Shown: positions 9,701-22,314, counted from the stretch's first letter. The stretch is 29,093 nt of DNA from Saccoglossus kowalevskii (GCF_000003605.2 NW_003121911.1:462823-491915); one strand, 5' to 3'. A program made the numbers and translations. Notes: generated from the sequence alone by a model not told the origin.

Positions 9701-11840
9701 AGTGTAGGAAGGAATATTGAGAGTGTTTTTTTTCCTCAGATTGTTTAGATGTTGCTACATCTGGAGTTTATGGACACAATATTAACATTGGACATTTTTT
9801 TAGAAGCATGTATCTCTTTTCTGAAAAAAAATTAATAAATTCAATAATTTGTTCACCACTTTAATTAAAAGATTACAATTTAAGTTCTGTTTTCTTAACA
9901 GTTAATGAACGAATTATCTTATCAATCACTAAAGTTGTTTAAACCTTGAAAAGGTATCTGAACTTCACCTGCAATTAATGCCGTTTAATTAAGCAAAATT
10001 TATTTTTACATATAGTGTACATGTTATTGAGTGCATGTTAACAAGGTTTGCACAGCAAAAAAAAATTATGAGGTTTGCTCAGTGACATAGAACATAGAAA
10101 TTAAGATTATACTTTTACCGATCTGAATCCTAATATCAAATATGCTTTATTAGAAACGCATCTCCAATAGAATCAAATTTGACCTCGGTAATTTATGTAA
10201 GCGCATACACAAGAAATAGAGCAAATATGGTATTGTTATTAATTTTCATTGAATTAGTTTCCAAAGTTATAATTTTTCATTATATCAAAATAAAACTTGT
10301 ATCCCATAATGCATTCATAGCACACATGCTTAAAGTAACATTGCTCAGTAGTGTAATTCCTTTCCTAACTCCCTATAGGTTAATTTGGTCAGGGTTACGG
10401 TGACCTCCTGCAAAGTTCAAGCCTGGTAAACCTTAATCAACACTATATTATAGCTTTGTAAATCCTTGTTATTCAAGTCAACTAAATTCGCTCATAATTA
10501 ACAAGTGCCCTGGATATGCAACATTTAATAGAGTATTGATTTAGAGTCCATTGTGGGATTTGAAGTTCTCATTTAACAAGGAGTCTTGAAACAGAGGTGC
10601 AAATTATTGTGGATCAATGGAGCATAATCAATAGTCTAAGGAGGAGAGTTAATTCAAATAACACACAGCAAATGTCAAAGTTGCAGAAAGTCAGCTAGTT
10701 ATAGTGATAGGAAAGATCAATAAATCAATAGATCAATAAATTGAAAAAGAAAAGTGAATAAAATTTAAATATTTGAAATGCTACATGACACATGATATAT
10801 TCTATCAAACATTTTAATTGATTGTCTTGATTACAGTTAGAATGTCTCTTTTTTTTTAATTTATCAAAGTTATGAAATATTCAAGAATTTAAACAAATTT
10901 TAAGGAATATTATGTCACTTATTTCTTTAAACATATTCATATAATAAAACATTTATGGTATTCGTCATATATCTGGGTAAGAATTTCCCAGCAAATAACT
11001 GTATATGTAGATTACTGTGCGCTTCCAGACATTAGATTTTGAGAGTGTTCAGATCATCCTAGGGCGGTATGAAATTAACAAAACACACACGATTTTATGT
11101 TCAAACTTTGATTTGAAGCATTCTCATTAAGATTAGTGTATAATATACGCCGTCTTTGTTCCTTATACATCCATTAGGTTTATCCTTTAAGGATTCATAG
11201 GATGTGCATTTTACTCAATGTTGCCATTGCAACCAAGTTTGAACATTTAAATATAATCAAATATCACGCAAGTGAAGTGGAATTCAAAATAGCAATTCAT
11301 AGAATGATTTATTTGAAGAGATGGCAATATACCGGGTATTCGTGAATAAAGTGAAAATGAGTCAGAATAGCTAGAGAATGCAGTTACTTTCAGCCAATTT
11401 AACCGACTTCAACAAAATAGCATTAGTCATTGGCACCAGTGTGCATTCAAATTTGTGTGCAAATAAAGAATCTAGAAACACAAGTCGTATATTTTGAGAG
11501 GCATCAAGGCAAACCAGTAAAGAATCTTAATTGGTGACTGCTAGCCTTTGATGCCTCTTTGAAGTTCAAGCTAGATGCAATTATCATGAAATGTCGTAAA
11601 AGTTCTAGATATTTCAGTCAGTATTATAGAAGGATACATATAAACTGAAAATTCACCACACCATTGATCAACCTTTCTTTCAATCAATATATTATGTGTA
11701 AACTTGGAACTCATTGGCTGAATATTCGATATCTGTACACATACTGGTACCATATTTGTTCTATTAAAAGCTTACATGCTTTAACCACAGAGGTGTGTCT
11801 ATGTGTTATATTTTTAATTAATGTTCCAATTTGTTGTATA
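9701..11840. other. no gene seen
   Basis: AT-rich, CpG-poor sequence with many A and T runs. A low-complexity ATCAATAAATCAATAG patch lies near 10713-10742. No exon, RNA gene or transposon terminus could be supported. Confidence 0.6.
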
Positions 11841-12048
11841 CTGTAAAATACTTTATTTTAGCTGGAATTAATTTTCACTGAAAAGATTTTTTGGGTGTTT
11901 TGTATGGAATTTATTTTCATTGATTTTTGATGAGTTGAATGTAAAATATAGGAGAAAAAGTATATTTGCTGGATTTTATTTTCAGTGAATCATTCCTTTA
12001 GCAAAAACAGCGAAAAATAATTTCAAGCGAAAATAAAATATTTTACAG
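11841..12048. mobile_element. CTGTAAAATA-terminus MITE, copy 2 (longest)
   Basis: Starts CTGTAAAATACTTTATTTT and ends AAAATAAAATATTTTACAG, giving terminal inverted repeats of about 19 bp. TATA lies immediately outside both ends, consistent with a TA-type target-site duplication as made by Tc1/mariner-like transposases. Inside, a GCTGGAATTAATTTTCACTG block recurs as GCTGGATTTTATTTTCAGTG, so the element contains a degenerate internal repeat. No coding sequence. Confidence 0.88.
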
Positions 12049-12133
12049 TATATGCTCTTCTATTGAAGATGTGATTCTAATAGAGCAAACATGTTTTACT
12101 TCAGATTATTGACCGACCTGCACATACATTGTA

Positions 12134-12312
12134 CTGTAAAATACTTTATATTAGCTGGAATTAATTTTCACTGAAAAGATCTTTCGGGTGCTTTGAATGA
12201 AGTTTATTTTTAATGATTCTTGATGAGTTGAATGTAGAATATAGGAAAAAGGGTATATTGGCTGGATTTTTTTTTTCACTGAATTCAAAGCGAAAAATAA
12301 AGTATTTTAGAG
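12134..12312. mobile_element. CTGTAAAATA-terminus MITE, copy 3
   Basis: Begins CTGTAAAATACTTTATATT and ends AAATAAAGTATTTTAGAG, flanked by TA on each side. It aligns along its length with the copy at 11841-12048 (for example GATGAGTTGAATGTAGAATA) but has a deletion near its right end. It lies only 85 bp from the previous copy in the same orientation, so the pair may reflect local duplication or target preference. A minus-strand 76-codon frame across it is incidental. Confidence 0.88.
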
Positions 12313-13079
12313 TACACCTAATAGAACATTTTGTATATAACATTTGAAACACATGTTCTTTTGGAAAGAAAACATAGTGCAGATTGATCATTCATGTGAG
12401 TCTAGTCAACAATTATACATAGTATGACAAAATATTGAAACTAAAACTACCAGCATATACAATGGAATAAAAATAACAGCTACCATATTTACCATGCATG
12501 CTTTAATACACATATCTCAATGCCTTATTGAAATACAGCACATCTATCCGATTCATACATTCCCCGATTCACAATACAGAACGCTTATCTTTTTTTTTGC
12601 TGGAAAAGGTTTCTGAAAAGATAATAATCGGTGAAATCTGTCATACAAGTTATTTGTTTAGCTTCTCTATTTCCCATGATACAATTATGTGATGAAACAG
12701 AGAAAAAACATTTAGGATCCAGAGGAAATACAAAATGTGTTTTTTTCCTGTCATTGCTCATAAAAAATTAACATGTTGATGCATGGTACCGGTCTGCATA
12801 TTCCTCTGACAAAACAACTTCTAGCCAGAGAGTAATGAAGCATACAGTGTTTTTGTTGCTACAACAGCAGCAGCAGTCTATGAACACAATGTACATGTAT
12901 ATAAACTAACTCTGGACTGTTATTATTATTATAATGGAGACTACACTTATTATGACACATGGCATGCACACATAGTCTGAACAACAACTGCTAATAAGAC
13001 CCACAGCTGAATGCAACCTGGTCAACAGTTCAGAACAAGTAAATAATACTAAAAGTGAATAAATCTGATAGCATTCAAA
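12313..13079. other. no gene seen
   Basis: AT-rich sequence with short simple repeats (TTATTATTATTATAA near 12920, CAGCAGCAGCAG near 12865). No supportable exon. Confidence 0.6.
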
Positions 13080-13326
13080 TTAACCATTTCACCACCAGAT
13101 TTTCTTGCCCAAATTTGTCTGCACTTTTTTCTTATATTCTTCAATATTTCTGAAAATGAACCCTAATTTTGAAGCCAACATACAAAATTTCAGTCAATTT
13201 TCAGTTTGTATTCGGAAAATGTGGCTATTTTTGTCCTAATTTCTGAAGGAAAGTACAGATTATAAACAGGATTATTTTGTGAGTTTTTGATGAAAAAGAG
13301 GGAACTATAGTGGTGAAAAGGTTGAA
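13080..13326 (-). mobile_element. piggyBac-like (TTAA) MITE, copy 3, reverse orientation
   Basis: The left end reads TTAACCATTTCACCACCAGA. The right end reads TAGTGGTGAAAAGGTTGA. The ends are inverted repeats of about 14 bp (AACC[A/T]TTTCACCAC). TTAA is intact on the left and appears as TTGA on the right. In reverse complement it aligns with the elements at 6150-6340 and 9500-9700 and extends further into a section (CAGGATTATTTTGTGAG) that is shared only with copy 1. At 247 bp it is the best full-length representative here. Confidence 0.85.
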
Positions 13327-13764
13327 GCTGCAAGACATACAGTTTGAGTGTAAATTAACATTTAGCTTGTCTACAACAAGCTTGCTTACGACTAGCTTTC
13401 AAAACCACCATATCTAAATCGTGCAGAATAATCTATTTAAATTTTCTCATAGTGGTAATATACAATTGTAAGTAAATATTACCGATAAAGAACGAGTTAA
13501 AATTAAAGTTTTTATGAAAAGGAAAATTCAGTTGATAGCCAACTTAGGTGTTAATTAAGTTACATATATGCTATTAAGACTGTCTGCACATACATGTATA
13601 TGTGTATATTTTTAACAAGAAAAGAAAACAATTTTCATTACAATTCTGAGAGGTAACTTTTATAGTGATCAAAAAACACTACTATGGTTTTAAAGAACTT
13701 ATATAAATCAGAATATAACAAAAATATTATCAAAATTGGGCTTTAATTTTGAGAATTAGGGTGA
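13327..13764. other. no gene seen
   Basis: AT-rich sequence without supportable exons. A TACATGTA lies at 13591. Confidence 0.55.
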
Positions 13765-14356
13765 AAAAATCTAAAAGTTGGCAATCAATTGTAAAGTGAG
13801 ACAGGAGCTTGACACTTTGAGTCAGCTACATTTTTTCGCGCCAAATTGTTACTACAAATTTGTTTCACATTTCTGTATATTTTGCGATACCATATTTGTT
13901 AATTCCGGACCAAATCGGCATAATTTCCAATTGGTAACTGGTCTGAATCATAATTTTTGAAAATAAAATATAGACAAAAATGATTCAGGTTCTATTTCTG
14001 ATAGGTAATACCGGCAATCCTAGACTTTGGCACTCAAAGAGTCAAAAGGTTAAACCGAACAACCCAACATCCTGTATCAAATTCAAGTACATGTACAGTG
14101 TGATCACTACACGGATAACATGATAAGCAACTAATAACATAAAAAAATAGCAAATTGCAGATATTGTCAATGAAATGAACAAATTTGAGAAAATTCATTC
14201 ATGGTGAAATTCATTGATAAAAATATAAATATTGACAATGAGTCAGTGATGGAGGCGCTTAAACCTAACAACTGAACATTTCAAATCAAATTCAAGTACA
14301 GGTAGTGCATGATCACTGCACGGCACAACTGACATGATAATAGCAACTGATAACAT
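13765..14356 (+). repeat. diverged direct duplication, first copy interrupted by an insertion
   Basis: Positions 14050-14140 and 14259-14356 are diverged direct repeats 208 bp apart. Both start TTAAACC, continue AACAAC, and share TCAAATTCAAGTAC, GATCACT, CACGG, CATGATAA and AGCAACT. Upstream of the second copy, GTGATGGAGGCGC also resembles GTGAGACAGGAGC at 13796-13808. The first copy therefore appears to be split by the 240-bp insertion described next. Confidence 0.65.
13809..14053. mobile_element. candidate TTAA-target MITE inserted in the duplication
   Basis: The left end TTGACACTTTGAGT (13809) and right end ACTCAAAGAGTCAA (14032-14045) form an imperfect inverted repeat, 12 of 14 positions. 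The right end continues AAGG|TTAA, the same layout as the piggyBac-like family at 13080-13326. The second copy of the surrounding duplication lacks this segment and reads straight through at GCGC|TTAA. It contains a 60-codon frame with no sign of function. Confidence 0.5.
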
Positions 14357-17300
14357 ATATTTAATAGGGAAATCATTGAGGCGTAGACAAGAATCTAACA
14401 TAGTATATCGAGCTTCAATCACTACAATTTATACGTATATTTCCTGCATGAATAAGCCAGGGATTATTATTATCATCGTTAAACCTAAGGACGGTCAATT
14501 TTTATGGTATATTATTTTTTTTGTTGCTATATCCGGACTTTATTATTCAGCTCTGAAAAGGTTTAAACAGATTGTCATTCAGATCGTGTGGAGCGGCAGA
14601 TGAGAAAAAAAAATAAAAAAAAAATACCTGTCATAAAAAAATCATGTTAGCGGGTATCAGGAACAATACTAGGAATAACATGCAACAACATGCACTGTTA
14701 AATGTAGTGTGAAACAAGAGGATATAAAAATTAATTTGAATGCACGACTTAGATACCATGCCCAAAGGCTATATTAATGTTTCTAGATACAGAAATAGCT
14801 GTTTATTTTGATTCTACAAATGGTGGCATATTTTTGGAGGGTGACACAGTATCAACACTGTGCCATTTATTTTTTCTCCATTACATGAATTGCATAGAAT
14901 TTATTATTATTATTATTAGAATTTATTTATTTAATGCATATTTCATAAAAAAAAATTTGGGTCAGCATGCACACCACAAAAAAAGTGTGAGCCAAACTCT
15001 TTTTTTTTTTTCACTTACTTCGCCGATGCATATTGCCCTCTGTTGACAAAATGATGAAACCTGCAAAATTTGTGTGCAAATATATTTTAGGAAAAAAAAA
15101 ATGCCTCACCAGTTATATTTTCGAAAACCAGTTTGAAACAGAGAATTCCTTCCTTTTTATTGGCGTGCCTTATTTTGTATGTATCTGCTTTTTAATGTTG
15201 AATTTTAATGGAATATAAAAAAAAAGATAACAAGTTTTGTCACTTTTCGTGAAGAAAAAAACAGCATATTTTTTCATAAATGTTGACCAAGAGCTTTCAG
15301 CAATAGAAGATTATGTTCATTTTGTCCAAAATTAACAAAGAAATTATGAAATAAAAAATACATAGAAAAAAATGTAAACCCCAAATCCCAAATGAAAGCC
15401 AAAACAGACATAAATTCCTTGAAACCCACCTAGTGATATATACTATTATGATGATTGAATTGAGTTATGTGAGGAAAACGAATTTATCAACAGCTCTGGA
15501 AATTGCAAAATATTTAATATCAAGATCTTAATTTTTTATTATTAGTATTACCGGGTACTATCGTCAAAGAATGATAATTTTATTTGAGGAAAAAAAACAC
15601 ACTGTGATGAAACCTCATTAAACAGCTGCATTTTCAGTTGAAATGACTTTATAAATAGAATAATTACATAAAAAATTAACATATTTGTACAGAGCAGTGC
15701 TACGATACACATCTAATATCAAATTGTATTTCCCACATTATTATGTTTTTTAATTCCTCCAGTTAATTTTCAAGGGGATCCTATTTCACTTGTTTCTGAA
15801 TAATCATCTTTCAAAAATAATCATTGAAAATATGAAGATACATTTGACTTTTCTATTACTAGAAAGCTTTAAAACATTATTCTAACCAATTGACGTGCTA
15901 AAGCTAACAGAAATTATAGACCCCACTCTATGCCTGAAGGTTACAGTAATTATTGCAGTTATAAATATGAAGCTATATTACATTATTAATATTATTTAAT
16001 GCTGTACAGGGAGGCAAATTATAGCCAGGAAGTGAAAATAATACAACACAAGGAATAAAATGTTGATGTGTATGTATGTATTGTAAGTGCATATCACAAA
16101 AACAGATATGCATGTATGAAAAAATTCCAAGACACCATTCTGAAAGGCAAAACAAAAAGCGGTGTCATTTCACCTCACGCAGAGAAATATGTAACTATAA
16201 ATACATAACACTAAAGAAGTCCCTTGGCAGTTGAACTCCCCTCGCTATTGTGACCTATTAATAGGCATTGACAGGCCAACCTATAGAGGGTTTCAATAGA
16301 ATTTTGAATTTTATACGCTGGGACAATATGCACACTAATACTTTCATCACTATGAGATGTAAACTTATCATTTAGCGAATATCAATAAAACTTCCTACGT
16401 AATATTCAGTGGAACCCAACAGCGAAAGTATTGATTAAATGAAACATTAGGTTTGAAACAAGCTTTTTTTTTCTCTGACATAACACAAGAGGGCAGCAGT
16501 GCATAAATCTAAGTGATAAAGTCGGGTTACATTAAAGAATAAAATATGATAACATGTAACAAAATACCACGAACAGATTTGGCAAGGTCAAATTGCGGTC
16601 ACTAGAGATTCAACATCATTACTGCACTCTGTGCTAAAAGAATGTCGGCATGCTCTGTGTTGTTTCCCACCAGACTTGTCACAAGGGAAAAACGGCATGT
16701 CGATCTAAGACACCTGCCACCCTTCATCGTCAACGATGAATTTCATTTTTTTTTCATACTAGAATGTAGACTATACTTAGCGACGTTCGCGATAAAGGAT
16801 TTACCGAATAGCAATGTCAATTTTATGTTTGTTTTTGCTCATATTTTATTATTCATATTTTAATAATACTATCAAACATTTAACAGTTAATTGAAATGTG
16901 CCACTAAAGCCGTTTTTTTAATAAAGACTTTTCATTCCTTAATACACAGACATAATTAACTTCAGAAAAGCTTAAACTTCAAGTAAGCCACATTCATAAA
17001 ATATATGTACTGTAACTACACAGGCATTGCCCTCGCACCTTAACTTGTATTGATATGAACACATCCAAGCTCTTAATATGCAAGCCTATTTGTAAACATT
17101 TATTTTAATATACATTAGCTTATTTTAAGGAGATTCACAAGCTCGATATTTATAAAGAAGCCGAAATAAAGTATTAAATTTTAATAAACTCATTCAGTTT
17201 AGCAATATACATACTTCAGTCCTCTGCGGTATTAATTTATAAATGTTTCGTATATATGGATAATTTTTTTTTGTTAGCAGTGATTTTAATTTGTTGTCAG

Positions 17301-17860
17301 TACTGTTTCAAACTTTTCTACGTACCACATGTGCTCTACTAGAAGCACTTATGTATATTACAGGAATATCTATGGTCAAAATAAGTAATATTTTGATGAT
17401 TCCATATACATCTACAACAAATGCGATTTTTAGGTTTGTGTGCACTAGCATTTTAAGTTAAAATGGAGCATTCTATGGCTTCCTTGGGGCCAAAATTACT
17501 ATCAGACAGGTCACAATTGAAGAATGTTGCCACATGTGATCCCGGGTCAATCAGAATTTTATGGCTGCCAGAGGATCTGCTCCCTGGGGCGAGGGGCCCC
17601 TGTTCCCTTGTTTAAAAAAATCCCTGCTCTTATTTATTTTTCTTCTGTATTTTAGAAAATATTGTTTCTAGTATTCATCATCATCCGTCATACGTTCTTG
17701 ACCTCACTCCACCTTTATGTGGAAGCATTAGACTGAAACAAAAAAATCATTGAATATTCCAGATGATCGTCATACCCGACATGTCATGAGATTATTTAAA
17801 AAGGGTGTGTGTTTAAAAATAAAATCTCTGACTGAATATAAGTTTAATATTTATATGTTT
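14357..17860. other. no gene seen; very AT-rich
   Basis: Many A and T homopolymers of 8 or more and ATT trinucleotide runs (about 14904-14919). The reading frames here (14334-14603, 14777-15046, 16642-16863) are dominated by Ile, Phe, Lys and Asn from AT richness and lack splice support. A 12-bp perfect palindrome CCTATTAATAGG sits at 16254. A GC-rich patch with GGGGCCCC lies near 17583-17598. Confidence 0.6.
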
Positions 17861-17864
17861 ACAA

Positions 17865-18292
17865 ATACCTGCAAATGATATTTTGAAATGATATACAGAT
17901 TTGAAATGATATAATGATATCCGACTCTGCAGCTAATTGAAATGATTCTAGTATGTATCTGACTCCCTAGTAGACTGATTGAGCTGNNNNNNNNNNNNNN
18001 NNNNNNNNNNNNNNNNNNNNNNNNNNNNNNNNNNNNATAAAGTTCCAGACTCCCTTAGGTCAATTGAAATAATGCAAGTACATAATGTATCAGACTCCCT
18101 AGGTCAATTGATATAATGCAGTACATAAGTTTCCAGACTCCCTAGGTCAATTGAAATATGCAAGTACATAAGCTAATATACTCCCTAGGTCAATTGAAAT
18201 AATGCAAGTACATTAAGCTATCAGACTCTAGCTCAATTGAATAATGCAAGTACACAAGCTATCAGACTCCCTAGCTCAATAGAAATGATCCC
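17865..18292 (+). repeat. 44-bp minisatellite, interrupted by the assembly gap
   Basis: To the right of the gap about six units follow the pattern GACTCCCTAGGTCAATTG, then AAATAATGCAAGTACATAA, then GCTATC. Weaker copies lie to the left of the gap (for example GACTCCCTAG at 17961). Units differ mainly by single-base insertions and deletions (CCCTTAGG, GAAATATGC, GAATAATGC), an unusual pattern that resembles uncorrected read error. True copy number is unknown because the gap lies inside the array. Confidence 0.88.
17987..18036. other. assembly gap of 50 N
   Basis: Exactly 50 N. A round number usually means a placeholder and not a measured distance. Confidence 1.
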
Positions 18293-20043
18293 AGTGACAA
18301 TGTGAAGAATAATTCATTTAACAGAATCATTTACTGGTATTTGACAGTTCTTACTGCAAAGATTGATTTTCTTCTCCTATATTTTACAGACACTGGTCCA
18401 GGAGTCAAGGCAAAGATACACAGTATTTAATAAAATGATCTCCTGCACTTACTCTACCACACACAAGCTTTTCATTAGACGTCCATGACCAACCAAAATG
18501 CCGGGCTACTTCATTCATTTTGAATTAATAGTAATTCAAATGAATGACAGTTTCTCCCTCTACTTGACCAGGCTGCACTAAAATCTAATGAAAACCCTGT
18601 GTACATCACATGCCCAAGGATTGAATGTAGCAAGAACACCCTAACTCTTTCAAACTAAGATGCACTCACAGGGATTCCATCATGCCTTAACACTTAGCCG
18701 CCTGAAAGCCCCCAAGGATTGTCGAAATTAATTGGAAAAATTGGCATCATCAACAGGCATGTGTTAAGAGAACAGACTATGCTGCCCCCAGATATTATTA
18801 CAGTCACAATTCCCTGATTCTCAACAAGAGCCAAAATCATTATGCAATTTAATATCAAGATACAAGGCATTTAATTAACATGCATACAACGCAGTTACAT
18901 AGTGTGGATGTAGTTGCTATGACTACACAGGTATACGTAAATGTATATGTGAGTTTATGTATATTAATTTCACGCCAAGCTCAAATTCCCTGTAATTGTA
19001 TATTTTATGGTCATCTTAAGCCAAGCTGGGATGGATTTCTGTAACTATTTATAGCAACTTTATTTAATCCAGTAACTGTGTGAAAAGTTCACACATCAAA
19101 AGTATTGATATTGTTCGCCACTAGAGGGCACACATTCACTCAAGCAATGGGTGGATGGATATATCAGTACTTTTCCCATCTACTACTTTAATTTTTTTTA
19201 AATATTTCTCAAAAAGAAAAGGCACATGAAAAACTTCATTTTCGCACTAACTGAGTTAGGTACACCACTGAACATGATAGACAGCAACACCACACAAGGC
19301 GAGTGCATGCACTGATGTTTACCATCAACATTCCATGTGTGCGCAGTCAAAAGTTCATTAAAACAGCTGGCCACTAAGTTTTGCCATGGTGACCAAAATT
19401 TCTGATTTGCAACAAAAATATTTGATAAGTCAACCAGACCTACATTTGTTAGAGGAAAGCGATCGTCACACCATACCACGTTCAATATGGGTCTTATCCA
19501 ATGTATACAAAACAATGTAAAATATATTGCTTTCGAAAATTAAAATGCCCTCTAATTTCAATTTTAATTTTTTTAATTGCTGTTGATTTTAGAAATTCCT
19601 CAATCCTGTGACAATATGTATTTATTTAAAATCTGTTAAGCATATAATGCATTCAAGCACAGAACAATTTTCAGATTTGAGACCACAAAAGCTGTATATC
19701 ATTTTTTTTATAATATTTTTATTTCCTTAAAATAGGGAGTATCATGTAATACATTTTTCAAATGGAGAATACTTTGATAATTGTTTTATTTGAAAGCTTC
19801 ATTGAGCATATATTTTTTGAAAGCCAGGATACTTCCATGTATACATAACTTGAAAATATTGTTTACATATTAGTGTCATGTGATGACTAAAATGCAAAAC
19901 CTTATCAAAATGTCTAAAACCATGAGTGACAGCAATAAAACTTTAAAAACAGCTGAAATTTGCAGAATAACCTGAAATTTGTAGGAGCAAGCGTGCTGGT
20001 CAACATATAGCACATTTTTGTCACAGAAACCATATGTTTGGAA
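18293..20043. other. no gene established; mixed-complexity sequence
   Basis: The part from 18360 to 18900 has higher complexity than its surroundings and could hold conserved non-coding sequence, but nothing identifies it. A good 3' splice-site-like tract (CTCCTATATTTTACAG) ends at 18390 with no credible exon after it. A 105-codon minus-strand frame at 19198-19515 (Trp- and Val-rich, with stretches such as NQKFWSPWQNLV) is the longest in the region. I do not recognise it and see no splice sites or start context to support it. Confidence 0.45.
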
Positions 20044-20078
20044 TCATGTGACAGGGTCATGTGACATGGTCATGTGAC
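20044..20078 (+). repeat. 13-bp triplicate carrying E-box TCATGTGAC
   Basis: TCATGTGAC occurs at 20044, 20057 and 20070, exactly 13 bp apart, with spacers AGGG and ATGG. A related TCATGTGAT lies at 19876. TCATGTGA contains the CATGTG E-box and matches the site preferred by MITF/TFE-type bHLH-zip factors. The regular spacing could equally be a trivial microsatellite. Confidence 0.75.
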
Positions 20079-22294
20079 AATTTTTCTACCATCTTAATAA
20101 GCTATCCCTGTGTCAACCAGGTCCTGTCGAAGATGTGCAACTTTAACTTTTGACTTTAACCATGATTACCTCAAATTAATACCCAGCCACTGGATTTTGG
20201 TTGGGTGTTTTATAATTTTTATTTTATTTTTGACAAGAACAATAAATATCAGTTCATCAGTGTGTTGTTGCTATGTATTCACCAATTCACAGAAAACAAA
20301 AAACGATTTGATCTACAACTTCCTCCCTATGTCAATTGGTGAACTTGCCAGCTAGGAACAATGCAATATTGGACAATATTATGACAAACCTACCTCACTA
20401 TGTCAGTGTGATATTACCTTTCAGTCAAAGTGACCATAGTTCAATCAGTTAGTCTCCACTACAACATCATCAAAATACTACAATCAGGCATAAAGTAAAA
20501 TCTATTCGTGACTCCAGCTCATTTGGTAGATGAATAACAAATCACTCATGGTCTCAAGTATAAGAAGTGAACACCACACCTAAAAAAAGTATGACACCCT
20601 TTATAACCACCCTACAAGATGAATTAAGACATTTCTTCACAACAAAGTCAGTTGGGGTTCATTTCCAAGACAAGCTATGAATGACACCAGAAGTTAAACC
20701 CATGATTTGTAAACACCAAGTTTTATTTCACAGTAACCCAAACAATATAATAATCCAAACAATTAATAAAGCCAAGCATATAATTTCACAGTGATTGAAT
20801 CCTGAGCCTAAATAAGGACAATCCATCATCTTGGTATAAATACATAAAACTGATGTCATCAAAGACGCAATCCAGTCATATAATCAATATACCTGGTATC
20901 TCTCCATTACATTCTTTAAGTTAATGTGGGAATGCAATTTGCCAGTATTTTTGTGAAATGACCATGCAAAGACAACCACTTGTCTACTCATTACTATGTC
21001 TAGTTCTACCCACTCCTAACCGACCTTTCTTGCTACAGACATGTTAAACTGAAGAGGACTAAACCAGGTAAATTATGTCTTCCTGATGGTGTTCCATCTA
21101 AAACTATACGTGAAATTGCATATGAATTAAGTACCCCATTGTGTGAAGTCCTACAGCAACTGTAAATGCTTTGTGTACATAATTGAGGTATTATACCAAT
21201 GCAGTGTAAACAGTAGATACATTTCTAAAAGTCGCTACCTGTTTGTTACAAGGTAGTTACTGCATGACATTGCACCATGCAACATTAGATCACATGCAGT
21301 ATTGCAGCTGACTGGGTATGTCTTCTACTCTACTTTCTGATAAATATTGTGATAAAGGTAACACAACTACTGTTGTATAACTATAGAATTTTTCAAAAGC
21401 AATCAATTTCACAGGTAAGTTAATTAGTAAGATTTGAACCTCACTTGGATTTAATTTTCTGACTGACCACAGCCGTGTGTGTGATACTGTGAAGATCTGC
21501 CAGACTGGGCTCCAATTTATGCAAGTGTCCCCCAGGGGATGCGTTTAAAATCTTTACTGTTCTTGGTTATGATCAACAACACTCTTTCCTACTCCTTGTA
21601 GCCTCACTGAAAATATGTTGATCACATGACCTTTGCGAGGCACTGTCATAGACATTGATCAGTTGTGTACCAACAACAACATGAAAAAACATAATTTTAG
21701 GTGTCATTTCATAAAAGTGAACTTTGCTGTACGTTACTCTCTTAGAGCCCATTTGTGCTTTTTTTAGATGCATAATCATGCTTTGGACGAGATCTATTGA
21801 AGTTCCTTGATTGATCCACCCATTTGAATTTGAAATGGAATCACATATCCATAACATTCTTTGCAAAGGTTAATTGATGTCTATATACGTTATGGTCACT
21901 TAGTCAATATTATATAACTATCTATGACATTATTACTGTCTATGTTGGTAACATCAGACCACTTAATGAATACACACCACATGTCTGGCCCTCTAATATT
22001 AACATTGAGAAAACAGGTCAACTATAACTAATTCACAAACAGACGCCAACAGAAAAAAATATAATTTGTGACAAATATATTTCACTGCTGTCTTGAATTA
22101 CATAGAATGCGATTTGTGTCAATAATTTGCCAAATCACTGCCAAAATCACTCCACTTCTCGCACTGGTTAGATCACCGTATCCGCTGAGGACAAACCCTG
22201 CCACACTGTCAGGTTAAGTGTAGGAAAGCTAGATACAGATTCATACCACTTTTTATACTTAACAAGCAGTAAAAATTTCAATCAAGGAAGTATG
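20079..22294. other. no gene seen
   Basis: Moderately AT-rich and CpG-poor. A strong ACAG|GTAAGT donor-like site lies at 21414/21415, but the sequence before it has stops in all frames. The 97-codon minus-strand frame at 21573-21866 and the 81-codon plus frame at 20110-20355 have no recognised domain. Confidence 0.5.
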
Positions 22295-22314
22295 TTTTTT
22301 TTTTTTTTTTTTTT
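22295..22314. repeat. poly-T run of 20
   Basis: Twenty consecutive T followed by GTACAG. It could be the reverse-strand A-tail of a retrotransposed sequence, but no such body or target-site duplication is visible. Confidence 0.9.

Noticed and set aside
18361-18390. Strong 3' splice-site-like pyrimidine tract ending TTTTACAG
   Set aside because: The sequence after it gives no sustained frame and no donor. It is followed soon by TAATAAAA, so no exon can be supported.
19198-19515. 105-codon minus-strand reading frame
   Set aside because: No splice sites, no start context and no recognised domain. An expression test would be needed to revive it.
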